This document shows, one piece after another, positions 34,509-42,944 of a stretch of DNA of 64,000 nucleotides. The stretch covers positions 2,046,001 through 2,110,000 of the forward strand of contig NZ_PDJQ01000001.1 of assembly GCF_002563855.1 (NCBI RefSeq), in the 5' to 3' direction. Numbering within the stretch: position 1 is the first letter of the stretch; the number at the start of each line of letters is the position of its first letter. The notes under the pieces were generated by a model that saw only the letters and a list, made by a program, of their open reading frames with translations, searched no databases and was not told the origin of the DNA. The position numbers were made by a program, and so were the translations under genes. Source of the stretch: Tepidiforma thermophila. Its GTDB lineage: Bacteria > Chloroflexota > Dehalococcoidia > Tepidiformales > Tepidiformaceae.

Positions 34509-35162
34509 TCAGTTTGCGATGCCCAGGGCGCCGTACTTCTTCCGGCGGTGCTCGATCACAGCATCTTTGGTCCGCATCACCAGGTCGTCGAGGACTTCCG
34601 CGAGGTAGGCGACGCGGTCCTCCGCTGCTTCCATCTCGAGGAGCCGCTGCTTCACGTCTTCGCCCACCTGGAGCCATTCGCCGAGGAAGTTGACGAGCCG
34701 GTGGGGCTTTTCGGGCAGCTGCAGTCCGCGGGCCCACTGGTCGGTGAGGGAGAGCATGAGGCGGAAGTAGAGCGGGAAGGTTGCGCGGACGGTTTCGAGC
34801 CCGGCTTTGAGCCGGGGCGTGAGCGGGCCGTCAGTATCGTCGAGGGGCGTGACATCGCCATACGGGTAGGGGCGCGGGGGGAGGAGGCGGTTGATGCGGA
34901 ACCGCCAGGTGCCGCGGGCCGTGAGCATGAACTGGCCCCCATCGACCTTCTCGCATGACTCAATCCGTGCGGCCGTGCCGACCTCGTGGGGAATCGCCCC
35001 GGGCCCAACTTCGGGGCCTTCCCGGATGAGGACGACACCAAACTCGCCGCCGGAGTCGAGCAGCTCGCGCACCATGACGCGGTAGCGCTCCTCGAAGATA
35101 CGCAGCGGCAGGCGCATCCCGGGAAACAGCACGGTGCGCAATGGGAAGAGCGGCAGTTCCAG
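34509..35162 (-). CDS. Lon protease N-terminal (substrate-binding) domain protein, CTG start
   Basis: This protein of about 217 residues is a stand-alone Lon-N/LON-substrate-binding domain protein, with LPLFPLRTVLFPGMRLPLRIFEERYRVM at the start and no AAA or peptidase domain. The role is unknown; such proteins are thought to bind substrates or partners. The family normally begins M-x-L-P-L-F-P, which here requires a CTG at 35162. A GGAGGT (35176-35171) sits 8 bp before that CTG and an in-frame stop lies just upstream. A TTG at 35141 is the next candidate but cuts off the conserved first strand. Confidence 0.82.
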   Translation of the reverse strand: MELPLFPLRTVLFPGMRLPLRIFEERYRVMVRELLDSGGEFGVVLIREGPEVGPGAIPHEVGTAARIESCEKVDGGQFMLTARGTWRFRINRLLPPRPYPYGDVTPLDDTDGPLTPRLKAGLETVRATFPLYFRLMLSLTDQWARGLQLPEKPHRLVNFLGEWLQVGEDVKQRLLEMEAAEDRVAYLAEVLDDLVMRTKDAVIEHRRKKYGALGIAN

Positions 35163-35197
35163 CGGTCACGACCTCCTGGCTGGCTGGTTCGATTATG

Positions 35198-35662
35198 TCA
35201 GTCGCGGAGGGCGACGACCATTTCGATCTCAACGGGCATGCCGAACGGAAGCTCGTACATCCCCACGGCAGAGCGGGCGTGGCGTCCGCTCTCGCCGAAC
35301 ACGGCAACGAGCAGGTCGGACGCGCCGTTGATGACCGCGGGGGTGTTGCCGAAGTCCGGCGTGCAACGGACCATGCCGAGCAGCTTGACCACCCGCTCGA
35401 CCCGGCCGAGGTCGCCGATGGCGCCCTTCAGGGAGCCAAGCAGGGCCAGCGCGGTAAGGCGGGCGGCCTCGTAGCCCTGTTCGAGCGTAAGGTCAGCACC
35501 GACGCGGCCGGTCATAAGGAGACGTCCACCCGCGCCCGTCGGGCCATGGCCAGAAAGAAACAGCAGGCCTCCTGCCTGGACCGCGGCAACGAAGTTCGCC
35601 GGCGGGGCGAACGGGGGCGGGAGTTCGAGCCCGAGTGCGGCGAGGCGCTCCTCCGGCGTCAC
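35198..35662 (-). CDS. RidA family protein
   Basis: This 154-residue protein belongs to the RidA/YjgF/UK114 family, whose members hydrolyse reactive enamine/imine intermediates. Landmarks are GGLLFLSGHGPTG, ALALLGSLKGAIGDLGRVERVVKLLGMV, PAVINGASDLLVAVFGESGRHARSAVGMYELPFGMPVEIEMVVAL. The arginine normally binding substrate carboxylate is at RHARSAVG. The GTG start at 35662 overlaps the upstream DinB-like stop by 4 bp, so the two are coupled. Confidence 0.9.
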   Translation of the reverse strand: MTPEERLAALGLELPPPFAPPANFVAAVQAGGLLFLSGHGPTGAGGRLLMTGRVGADLTLEQGYEAARLTALALLGSLKGAIGDLGRVERVVKLLGMVRCTPDFGNTPAVINGASDLLVAVFGESGRHARSAVGMYELPFGMPVEIEMVVALRD

Positions 35663-36132
35663 CGGCAGCGGGCTGCGAGCCAGGCGTCGAGCTCGGGCTG
35701 GTGCTCCTCGAAGTGGCCGATCCCGGCGCCCTGGAGGAGACGGTTGCCGATGCGCGGCCGGCCGCTTTCCGGGTCGACGCCGTACAGGTCATCGGGGAGG
35801 GCGGCAGCAGCGGCCCGGTAGGCAGCGAAGGCGGCGTCCCAGTCGTCGAGGGCCGCTCGACCCGGGAGCGCTCCGGCGGCGAACCGCTGGTTCCACGGCT
35901 CCGGGTCGGAGTAGTCGACCCCGGGTGGAACCGGGCGCTCGCCGCGGGCCACGCGTTCGAAGGCGCCGGCCATTTCGCGATACCAGCCGGCCATGTGGGC
36001 CAGCAGCTGCGAGAGATTCCAGCTCCCGAGCCAGGTCTCGGAATAGGCGGCGTCATCGAGGTCAGCAATCCCGGCACGGAACTTCCGGTAGCCTTCATCG
36101 AGCGCTGCCAGGGCTTCAGCCTTTGCGGACAT
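35659..36132 (-). CDS. DinB/ClbS-like four-helix protein
   Basis: This 157-residue protein has the four-helix-bundle pattern of the DinB/DfsB/ClbS superfamily, including SWNLSQLLAHMAGWYREMAGAFE near residue 40 and a C-terminal GHFEEHQPELDAWL. Candidate metal-site histidines are in LAHM and GHFEEH. Members include thiol-transferases and a colibactin-resistance hydrolase, so the function is unknown. GGAGGA lies 6 bp before the ATG. It heads the DinB-RidA pair; a hairpin and two short ORFs lie upstream. Confidence 0.8.
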   Translation of the reverse strand: MSAKAEALAALDEGYRKFRAGIADLDDAAYSETWLGSWNLSQLLAHMAGWYREMAGAFERVARGERPVPPGVDYSDPEPWNQRFAAGALPGRAALDDWDAAFAAYRAAAAALPDDLYGVDPESGRPRIGNRLLQGAGIGHFEEHQPELDAWLAARCR

Positions 36133-36230
36133 GGTGATTCCTCCTTCCGGGCGCCCGCTCCGACATTCGGCCGAGCAATGCGCCGCCGGCCGATTGTATG
36201 CCGGACTGCGCAGGAATTGGCAGGAAACGC

Positions 36231-36256
36231 CGAGACCCCGCCATGGCGGGGTCTCG
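36231..36256. terminator. Perfect 26-bp inverted repeat upstream of the DinB-like gene
   Basis: The arms CGAGACCCCGCCA and its complement meet without spacer and would form a strong RNA hairpin about 100 nt before the DinB-like start. Neither strand shows a long T-run: GGCGTTTCC follows on the minus strand and GCTGTTGTC on the plus. It may be an attenuator, terminator or protein-binding site. Confidence 0.45.
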
Positions 36257-36327
36257 CTGTTGTCAGAAACCCTGCTCCTTCGGCCGCCGGAGCCGGGCGT
36301 CTGCTGCCTCGCCAGAGGCCGGGGCGC

Positions 36328-36444
36328 TTACGAGCGCCGGGTTGAGACGCTCACCGGGGCCGGGAGCCAGCGCGCGGCCCGCCACTGCGGGCCTGCTACC
36401 GGCCGGTGCCACCGCCGGAAGAGAGCATGGATGCGGAGTTTCAC
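36328..36444 (-). CDS. Short ORF 2 (38 codons) in the DinB-htpX gap
   Basis: A GTG preceded at 6 bp by GGGAGG opens a 38-residue frame that begins VKLRIHALFRRWHRPV and contains three Trp codons. It lies 37 bp downstream of short ORF 1 on the same strand and ends 71 bp before the inverted repeat. It shares the pattern R-x-HA-x-F-x-x-W with short ORF 1. An overlapping GTG at 36451 opens a different 62-codon frame with a less well-placed ribosome-binding site. Expression is unproven. Confidence 0.35.
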   Translation of the reverse strand: MKLRIHALFRRWHRPVAGPQWRAARWLPAPVSVSTRRS

Positions 36445-36481
36445 TGGTCACCTCCCGGGCAGTTGATCGTTCGCGAGCGCA

Positions 36482-36541
36482 TCAGCTCTGCACGATCCAG
36501 ACCCCGAATCGGGCGTGGAGGCGGATGCTTTTGCTCTTCAT
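36482..36541 (-). CDS. Short ORF 1 (19 residues) in the DinB-htpX gap
   Basis: An ATG preceded at 8 bp by AAAGGAGG opens the frame MKSKSIRLHARFGVWIVQS. The ribosome-binding site is among the strongest in the window, which argues for real translation. The length and site spacing equal those of the leader ORF at 53377-53436. A leader peptide or small protein is possible. No biosynthetic operon follows directly. Confidence 0.4.
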   Translation of the reverse strand: MKSKSIRLHARFGVWIVQS

Positions 36542-36628
36542 TCCGCTTCCCTCCTTTCGCCATTCGGTCGAGCCCGGTGCGGACTCCACCCCGAGTATCT
36601 GCGACGGACGGCGGGGCGGGGTGGTCCG

Positions 36629-36652
36629 AAGGGCCCCGGCCTGGCGGCCCTT
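36629..36652. terminator. Hairpin after htpX
   Basis: AAGGGCC and GGCCCTT form a 7-bp stem 16 bp downstream of the htpX stop on the minus strand. The T-run is weak, so it is only a candidate terminator. Confidence 0.35.
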
Positions 36653-36667
36653 TCGAACCATTCTCGG

Positions 36668-37594
36668 CTACATGCTGCGGAGCAGTCGGATGCGCTCTTC
36701 GATAGGCGGGTGGGTGTTGAACAGGTTATTGAGGAAGCTCTGGTGCTCGCGGAGCGGGTTGTAGATGTAGAGGTGGGCAGTGGCCTTGTTGGCGGCTTCG
36801 AGCGGCTCGGGGTCTGCGGCGATCTTTTCGAGGGCGCGGGCCAGCGCCTCAGGGTGGCGGCAGAGCAGCGCACCGGAGGCATCCGCAAGGTATTCGCGCT
36901 GGCGGCTAACGGCGAACTTCAGCGCCTGGGCCACGAGCGGTGCAAGGATCGCCGCGACCACTGCGAGGAGCACCAGGAGCGCGGCGCCTCCGCCACCCCT
37001 GCCGCGGCTGCCGCGGCGGGCGCCGGCTCCCCAGTAGGTCCAGCGGAGGAAGAAGTCGCTCAGGAGCACGACCAGGCCGACGAGGACCGTCGCAATCGTC
37101 ATGACCCGGATGTCGTAATTGGCGATATGCGAGAGCTCGTGGGCCAGCACGGCTTCAAGTTCGATCGGCTCGAGCTTCTGCAGCAGCCCGCGGGTCACGA
37201 CGACGTGGGCATGCTGCGGGTCGCGGCCGGTTGCGAAGGCGTTCGGCGCCGAGTCCTCAAGGACCCAGGTGCGCGGCATCGGCAGGCCCGCGCCGATGCA
37301 GAGGTTCTCGACCCGGCGGACATACTCCCACTCCTGCTCCTTCGTCACTTCGTGGGCGCCGGAAATGGAGAGCACGATGCTCGAAGCGGCGAAATAGCTG
37401 ACCAGTGCGTAGATGATGAGCGCGATCCCCGCGATGCCGATGAAGCCGACCGGGAGCCCCAGCGCGAGGACGATCAGTGCGACTAGCCCGGTGAGGACCG
37501 CCACAAAGGCAACCATGAGCACCCACGTCATCCGGCGGTTCGCCGCGATGCGGTCGTAGATCAGGATTGAGCCGGGGACGGGCGCCGACGCCAT
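36668..37594 (-). CDS. htpX: HtpX-type membrane zinc metalloprotease
   Basis: HtpX is an M48 membrane protease for quality control of damaged membrane proteins. The 308-residue protein has N-terminal helices (about residues 22-75), the zinc site VLAHELSHIANYD (about residues 149-161), further helices and the third ligand region QREYLADASGALLCRHPEAL. It follows lemA on the same strand with a 26-bp gap, a common pairing. The terminal RIRLLRSM matches the family end. Confidence 0.93.
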   Translation of the reverse strand: MASAPVPGSILIYDRIAANRRMTWVLMVAFVAVLTGLVALIVLALGLPVGFIGIAGIALIIYALVSYFAASSIVLSISGAHEVTKEQEWEYVRRVENLCIGAGLPMPRTWVLEDSAPNAFATGRDPQHAHVVVTRGLLQKLEPIELEAVLAHELSHIANYDIRVMTIATVLVGLVVLLSDFFLRWTYWGAGARRGSRGRGGGGAALLVLLAVVAAILAPLVAQALKFAVSRQREYLADASGALLCRHPEALARALEKIAADPEPLEAANKATAHLYIYNPLREHQSFLNNLFNTHPPIEERIRLLRSM

Positions 37595-37620
37595 AGCGAA
37601 GGACTGACCGGCGGGTGCGG

Positions 37621-38190
37621 TCAGTTACTCACGAAGGAGACGCGGACATCCTCGCGGGCGGCCTCCTCAGCTTCGTAGAACTCGGCGGGCTCAAAGTTGA
37701 ACATCCCGGCGATGATGGAGCTGGGGATGGTCGCGACCTTTTCGTTGTAGACGCGCACGTTGGCATTATAGAACTGGCGGGCGTAGGCGATTTTGTCCTC
37801 GGTATCGGTCAGTTCGCGCTGGAGTTCGAGGAAGTTCTGGTTGGCCTTGAGGTCGGGGTAGGCCTCGACGACCGCGAACAGGGAGCGGAGGGCGCCGGTC
37901 AGCATGTTGTCGGCCTGGGCGGCCTGGCCCGGGGTTTGCGCACGGTCGAGCATGGCGCGGGCGCGGGTCACATTTTCGAGGACCTCTTTCTCGTGCGCCG
38001 CGTACCCTTTGACGGTTTCGACGAGGTTGGGGATGAGGCTGGAACGGCGCTTCAGCTGGACATCGATGCCGGACCACGATTCTTTCACGCGGATGCGCGC
38101 GCGGGCGAGGCCGTTGTACAGGCCGATGACCCAGAACACGAGCACGAGCGCGATGACGATAACGACGACGAGCACGATCAGGCCGGTCAA
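37621..38190 (-). CDS. lemA: LemA family protein
   Basis: This 189-residue membrane-anchored protein has an N-terminal helix (about residues 2-24), then [41 protein letters not shown] and a long helical bundle ending [23 protein letters not shown]. These are typical of LemA. The start is TTG, with AGGAG 7 bp upstream. LemA and HtpX often co-occur, although the role of LemA is unclear. Confidence 0.92.
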   Translation of the reverse strand: MTGLIVLVVVIVIALVLVFWVIGLYNGLARARIRVKESWSGIDVQLKRRSSLIPNLVETVKGYAAHEKEVLENVTRARAMLDRAQTPGQAAQADNMLTGALRSLFAVVEAYPDLKANQNFLELQRELTDTEDKIAYARQFYNANVRVYNEKVATIPSSIIAGMFNFEPAEFYEAEEAAREDVRVSFVSN

Positions 38191-38299
38191 GGGAGCGCTC
38201 CTTGAGTTGGTGGCGGCATGCTACCACACGCACCGCACCAAGCGGCGCGCAACGCTGAATGGCGTGCTCATCCGGCGACGGGCGGGCAGCCGGCGGAGC

Positions 38300-39556
38300 C
38301 TAGACCAGGACGCCTTCGGCGAGGAGGTCGGCGACCTCGTCCATCGAGAGGCCGATGATGCGCTCGCACACCTCCATCGTGTGCTCGCCGAGGAGCGGCG
38401 CAGGTCCGGGCACGGAGCCGGGGGTTGCGCTGAGGCGGAAGGCGGGGCCGTCGTGGGCCTCCCGGCCGGCCTCGGGGTGCTCGACGTACTGGTAGTAGCC
38501 GCGCGCCCGCATGTGCTCGTCGCGCTCGAGGAGGTCCTGCGCGTTTTGGACCACGCCTGCCGGCACGCCGGCAGCCTGGAGCGCGGCGGCTACATCTTCA
38601 GCCTTCCGGTCACGGACCCATGAGGCGATGAGCGCCTCCAGCTCGTCTTCGTTTGCCTTGCGGGCCTCGAAAGTGGCGAACCGCGGGTCGGCGGCGGCTT
38701 CGGGGTGGCCGAGCGCCGCGGCGGCAGCCGCCCATTCGCGGTCATCGCGGCAGGCGATAACGACCCAGCGGTCAACGGAGCCGACCGATTCGGGGTCATC
38801 GGCGCAGCGGAAGGCGCCGTGGGGGCTGGCATTAAGGCTGCGATTGCCCATGCGGGTGGGGTTGTCGCCGTTCACCAGGTACTCGAGGACGGCAGTGCCG
38901 AGCGCATTGACGACCGACTCAATCTGCGGCAGCTCAATCAGCTGGCCTTTGCCGGTCCGGTTGCGGTAGCGGAGCGCGGCGAGGATTGCGGTCACGGTAT
39001 GGCCGGGGTTAATGACGTAGTCGGGGTAGTTGGTGCCGACCCCGATTGGCGGGCGATGGGGGAAGCCGCTCATGTGGCTGATCCCGGTCACCGGTGTCAG
39101 GACGGCGCCGAAGCCGAGGAAGTCGCGGTGCGGGCCTGTGAGGCCCTGCATCGGCGCGTAGGCCGCGATGATCCGCGGGTTCACCGCGCTGATCTGCTCG
39201 TAGCGCAGGTTCCACTTGTCGATGACGCGCGGCGTGAAGTTGGTGAGGAAAACATCGCACTTCTCGATGAGCCGGTAGGCAACCTCCTGGCCCTTCGGGA
39301 CGTTCAGGTTGAGCTGGATGGAGAGCTTGCCGGTGTTGAAGTTGTTGAAGTAGCCGGAGACGTTGTAGCCGGTCTTGAACGTCCCGTCGGGGTTCATTGC
39401 GAAGGGGTGAACGCGGCGGAGGCCATCGGGGCGGGTTTCTGATTCCACGCGGATGACTTCGGCGCCGAACTGGGAGAGGGTATTGCCGGCGATCGGGCCG
39501 GCGCCGTACCAGGAGAAATCGGCGACGCGGAGACCTTCCAGCGGCTTCTTCGGCAT
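38300..39556 (-). CDS. Family III CoA-transferase (CaiB/BaiF type)
   Basis: This 418-residue protein is a formyl-CoA-transferase-like enzyme that swaps CoA between carboxylic acids through an aspartyl-CoA intermediate. Landmarks are LRVADFSWYGAGPIAGNTLSQFGAEVIRVE, DVFLTNFTPRVIDKW and the nucleophile region GVGTNYPDYVINPGH (Asp in PDY). Substrates cannot be read. It lies 12 bp downstream of a second CoA-transferase that differs in sequence, perhaps forming a heteromeric enzyme or serving the same pathway. Confidence 0.9.
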   Translation of the reverse strand: MPKKPLEGLRVADFSWYGAGPIAGNTLSQFGAEVIRVESETRPDGLRRVHPFAMNPDGTFKTGYNVSGYFNNFNTGKLSIQLNLNVPKGQEVAYRLIEKCDVFLTNFTPRVIDKWNLRYEQISAVNPRIIAAYAPMQGLTGPHRDFLGFGAVLTPVTGISHMSGFPHRPPIGVGTNYPDYVINPGHTVTAILAALRYRNRTGKGQLIELPQIESVVNALGTAVLEYLVNGDNPTRMGNRSLNASPHGAFRCADDPESVGSVDRWVVIACRDDREWAAAAAALGHPEAAADPRFATFEARKANEDELEALIASWVRDRKAEDVAAALQAAGVPAGVVQNAQDLLERDEHMRARGYYQYVEHPEAGREAHDGPAFRLSATPGSVPGPAPLLGEHTMEVCERIIGLSMDEVADLLAEGVLV

Positions 39557-39568
39557 TTGAACAGCTCC

Positions 39569-40801
39569 TTAGCGCAGCGAGGCGAGAATGTCGTCGGTGT
39601 GCTCGCCGAGGCGTGGCGGCCGGGAGATGACGGCCGGGGTCTCGGAGAGCCGATACGGGGGCCCGGGGAACTCAATGGTGCCGCCGAGGGGCGACTCAAT
39701 GCGCACGAACCAGTCCCGTGCGCGGAGCTGGGCGTTTTCGGCGATGTCCTTTGGTGTCGAGACGATACCGATGAGCAGCTGGCGGCGTTGGCCTTCTTCG
39801 TAGGCCTCACGGGCGCTCATGGTGGCGAAGAAATCGAGAATCGTCTTCGTGATCACCGGCAGATGCTGCAGGATCTCGCCGGCTGCGGCCAGGTTCGACA
39901 TGAGCTGGGTGAGCCAGGCCATGTTCAGCTGGTTGACGATGGTCCGGTACGGCTCGTCATCGAGCGGCCCCTGCATCCCCTTTTCGCGCATCCAGTCGAC
40001 GAGCGCGGGCAGGTCCTTGCCGGCTGGCGCAAGGATGTAGAGCGAGACGTAGCCGTCCCTGCACTTCGCAACGCCGGTCGCCGGAAGCGGGATGGGCAGC
40101 ATGCCGAGCTCTCCGGTGCGGGTGCGGTTCCGCTTCTGGAAGTCCCAGGTCTGCATGGCCGTCTCCTGGGCCATTGAGAGCGCTTCCTGCGCAGAAACGT
40201 CGACCTGCTGCCCCTCGCCGGTCGCTTCGGCATAGAGGAGGGCCATAAGGGTGCCCTGGGCGGCCTGGATGCTGGCCGAGATATCGGCCTGGCGGCCGTA
40301 GATCATGTTCGGGGGATCGGTCGGCTCGCCGGCGAGCGTCATGATGCCCCCCATCGCCTGCCCGACGATATCGGAGTAGGCCCAGTGCGCATGCGGGCCA
40401 TCCTGTCCGAAACCGGTGACCGAGGTGTAGACGAGCGCCGGCTTTTCGGCGTGGAGGGAGTTGAAGCCGAGACCGCGTTCGGCGAGATAGCCCACCGGGT
40501 AGTCCTCGAGGACGATGTCGGCGGTCAGCGCGAGCTTCCGTGCGAGCGTGCGGCCTTCGTCGGTTTCGAGGTCGAGGACGACGGATTTCTTCGAGGTGTT
40601 GTGGACCCAGAAGGCGAGGCTGGCGTTGGGGTCGCCTTCGTGGCCCTTGACGAAGGGCCGCGCCCGGCGGAGGCGGCCGCCGCCCGGGGGTTCAACCTTG
40701 ATGACCTCGGCTCCGAGGTCGGCCAGGAGGCGGCCGCAGTAGGCCGCCGTTTCGTCGGCGAATTCAATGACGCGGACACCGTCGAGGGCGCGGTCGGGCA
40801 T
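39569..40801 (-). CDS. Family III CoA-transferase (CaiB/BaiF type)
   Basis: This 410-residue family III CoA-transferase has VRVIEFADETAAYCGRLLADLGAEVIKVEPPGG, ADIVLEDYPVGYLAERGLGF and a probable nucleophile Asp in GRQADISASIQ. It is encoded 3 bp after a nitronate monooxygenase gene and 12 bp before another CoA-transferase, so the three genes are probably one operon. The shared role is likely catabolism of CoA thioesters of unusual acids; the substrates are unknown. Confidence 0.9.
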   Translation of the reverse strand: MPDRALDGVRVIEFADETAAYCGRLLADLGAEVIKVEPPGGGRLRRARPFVKGHEGDPNASLAFWVHNTSKKSVVLDLETDEGRTLARKLALTADIVLEDYPVGYLAERGLGFNSLHAEKPALVYTSVTGFGQDGPHAHWAYSDIVGQAMGGIMTLAGEPTDPPNMIYGRQADISASIQAAQGTLMALLYAEATGEGQQVDVSAQEALSMAQETAMQTWDFQKRNRTRTGELGMLPIPLPATGVAKCRDGYVSLYILAPAGKDLPALVDWMREKGMQGPLDDEPYRTIVNQLNMAWLTQLMSNLAAAGEILQHLPVITKTILDFFATMSAREAYEEGQRRQLLIGIVSTPKDIAENAQLRARDWFVRIESPLGGTIEFPGPPYRLSETPAVISRPPRLGEHTDDILASLR

Positions 40802-40804
40802 GGC

Positions 40805-41971
40805 TCAGGACTCCGGGATGGCGGTGACGCGGGCGGGGAGGTCGCGCGCGAGAATCTGGGCGGCCTGGGCCACCATGTCGTGGAGGATGTCGGCGGCCGG
40901 CCGGATGCGGTTGAGCATGCCGGAGACCTGACCCGCAGCGTTCATCAGGAGGTCTTCGCGGCCGGCCTTGCGGCAGGAGTAGACGAGGTCCTGGATTAGC
41001 AGACCCTGGAGGCCCATCGGCAGGGCCTGGATGCCGGCCGCCTCCCAGGCCTCAATGAGCGGGTTGGTGATGTTGCGCATCGTCTTCCCGCTGTAGAGGC
41101 GGGTAACGCGCGTGTCTTCGTCCGTCGCAGCGAGGATGCGCTGCTTCTGGAGGTCGGGCTGGTTGGCTTCCTCGGAGACGAGAAAGGCGGTGCCGCACCA
41201 CACGCCGATGGCGCCCAGGGCGAGGGCCGCGACGATGCCGCGTCCATCGGCAATCCCGCCGGCTGCGACGACCGGCGTGGGCGCGACGGCATCGACGACC
41301 TGGGGGACGAGGGCCATCGTGGCGACGCGGCCGGTATGGCCGCCGGCCTCGGTTCCCTGGGCGACGACGATATCGACCCCGGCAGCGGCGACGCGCTTCG
41401 CGTTCTTCACGTTGCCAACAAGTGCTAGGACCTTCGTGCCGTTCGCCTTGAGGCGGTCGATCCAGGGCGCAGGGCTGCCAAGCCCGCTGGCGAAGACAGG
41501 GACCTTCTCTTCGATGACGACCTCCATCTGCTCGTCGGACATGCCGCCCGCGCGGGGGCGTCGGGGCTCGGCGGCAGGTTCACGGGGCATCTCCTGCCAG
41601 GGAACGCCGAGGTCTTCCACGATCTTCTTGAGCGCTTCGCGGGTCGCGGCCGGGATGAGCTCGCGGGGGTCGCGCGGCATTTCGCCGCCGGCGGCGGCGC
41701 CCATGTAGTTCGAGGGGAGGAGGAGGTCGACGCCGAACGGCTTATCGGTCATCGAGCGGACTTTGCGAATTTCCTCGCGGAGGCGCTCGGCGCTGAACCC
41801 GGCCCCGCCAATGACGCCCAGGCCGCCGGCGTTGGACACCGCGGCGACGAGGGGAGCGGTGGCCACAGGCCCGGTCAGGCCGCCGGCAACCGGGCCCATG
41901 CCCGCGAGGATGACGGGGTATTCGATGCCGAGCAGGTCACACAGCTCCGTGCGGAGCACGGGACGTCCCAT
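40805..41971 (-). CDS. Nitronate monooxygenase family (2-nitropropane dioxygenase-like) protein
   Basis: This 388-residue FMN protein with a TIM-barrel fold shows IEYPVILAGMGPVAGG, VSNAGGLGVIGGAGFSAERLREEI, VDIVVAQGTEAGGHTG (catalytic-His region) and VVAAGGIADGRGIVAALALGAIGVWCGTAFL. Many family members are annotated from homology only. The ATG is preceded by GGAGG 8 bp upstream. It is the first gene of a unit with two CoA-transferases, so a role in acyl-CoA-linked oxidation is possible. Confidence 0.88.
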   Translation of the reverse strand: MGRPVLRTELCDLLGIEYPVILAGMGPVAGGLTGPVATAPLVAAVSNAGGLGVIGGAGFSAERLREEIRKVRSMTDKPFGVDLLLPSNYMGAAAGGEMPRDPRELIPAATREALKKIVEDLGVPWQEMPREPAAEPRRPRAGGMSDEQMEVVIEEKVPVFASGLGSPAPWIDRLKANGTKVLALVGNVKNAKRVAAAGVDIVVAQGTEAGGHTGRVATMALVPQVVDAVAPTPVVAAGGIADGRGIVAALALGAIGVWCGTAFLVSEEANQPDLQKQRILAATDEDTRVTRLYSGKTMRNITNPLIEAWEAAGIQALPMGLQGLLIQDLVYSCRKAGREDLLMNAAGQVSGMLNRIRPAADILHDMVAQAAQILARDLPARVTAIPES

Positions 41972-42076
41972 GGAAAGGCCTCCGGAGGGGGGAGTTCGCG
42001 GGGAGTATACGGGACGTCGGGTGAAGCCGCAGGCCCCGGGATGGACCCGGGCCGCCGGGAAGGGGAAACTGGTGGC

Positions 42077-42316
42077 ATGCACACGCCGGTCACGCCATGG
42101 GTGCTCGCCGGGCGCATTTTCGCCATCATCGGGATGGCGTTCACCGCGGCCTGCACGATCCTCTTCCTGGTCGTCCCCTTCTGGTGGTGGGCGCTCGGTT
42201 CGGCGCTCGCGTTTATCCCATTCTTTCTGCTGATTGTGGTTGTCGAGCGCTACCAGTCGAAACATGGGCTGATCGGCCCGGAGCCGGCGCCAGCAAACGA
42301 TGACGAGCTGGCGTAG
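42077..42316 (+). CDS. Small two-helix membrane protein
   Basis: This 79-residue protein has two hydrophobic helices (VLAGRIFAIIGMAFTAACTILFLVV and WWWALGSALAFIPFFLLIVVV) and a charged tail. No family is recognised. It overlaps the following lipoprotein gene by 17 bp and reads in the same direction. It is divergent from the nitronate monooxygenase gene. Confidence 0.55.
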   Translation: MHTPVTPWVLAGRIFAIIGMAFTAACTILFLVVPFWWWALGSALAFIPFFLLIVVVERYQSKHGLIGPEPAPANDDELA

Positions 42317-42944
42317 CGGCATGCTCCTGGCCGCGGCGGTGGTGATCGCCGGCTGCCGGGCGGGGGCCGGATTTGACGGCACCGGGCTCGACCCCTTGCT
42401 TTGCCAGGCGGAGGACCTGCCGGGTGCGTTTATGGAGCAGACCCGCGGCGACTTTACCGCCGATGACCTGGGCGGGCTTTCCCGGATGCCGGAGGAGCGG
42501 AAAGCGGCCTACCGGACCGCCGGGATGCAGGGGGGCCGCTTCGTTTTCTGGAAGGAGGCGCTACCGCGGCCCCCGTTCGCGAGCCCGGTCAACGTGGTGT
42601 GCCAGGTTCTTTCGTTCAGCTCCGAGGCGCAGGCAGCGGCATGGGTGGCGGCCCTCACGGCCGAGCCGGAGGTCATCCGTGACTCTGGGATGCTCTGGGC
42701 GCCGATGGAACGCGCGACGGCGATCGAACTTCCAGCCGAGCGCGGGCGGCTGTTTGAGCTGGACGCTGCGGAAGGCGATGCAAAGGTCCGCCTGTTTGCG
42801 CTCCATGAGCCGCGGGGCAGGCTCGTGCTGAGCGTGTTCGCCGGTGACCGCGACGGACGCACGGAGGCCGCGACGGCGCTGGCCATCGCGGCTGCGCGGG
42901 ATGCGCGGCTGGAGCGCGGAGGCGCTACTTCGGGGTCTCGGTGA
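42300..42944 (+). CDS. Predicted lipoprotein of unknown function
   Basis: This 214-residue protein has a signal peptide and lipobox MLLAAAVVIAGC, with the cysteine at about residue 19 as probable lipid attachment. The mature part has no recognised domain; it contains an ARRAY-like alternation of helix and strand with VVCQVLSFSSEAQAAAWVAAL, typical of small extracytoplasmic proteins. It probably sits on the outer face of the membrane. Its 3' end overlaps the convergent cyclophilin by 20 bp. Confidence 0.65.
   Translation: MTSWRSGMLLAAAVVIAGCRAGAGFDGTGLDPLLCQAEDLPGAFMEQTRGDFTADDLGGLSRMPEERKAAYRTAGMQGGRFVFWKEALPRPPFASPVNVVCQVLSFSSEAQAAAWVAALTAEPEVIRDSGMLWAPMERATAIELPAERGRLFELDAAEGDAKVRLFALHEPRGRLVLSVFAGDRDGRTEAATALAIAAARDARLERGGATSGSR

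Noticed and set aside
36263-36451. A 62-codon minus-strand frame starting at the GTG of 36451.
   Set aside because: The ribosome-binding site overlaps its start codon, while it is well placed for the GTG at 36444 in another frame.
36482-36541. A trp-operon leader peptide interpretation of the short ORFs.
   Set aside because: The Trp codons are scattered, not adjacent, and no tryptophan or aromatic biosynthesis gene follows.
42300-42944. Assigning the lipoprotein to a transporter or sensor family.
   Set aside because: Only the signal peptide and lipobox are clear; no domain supports a function.
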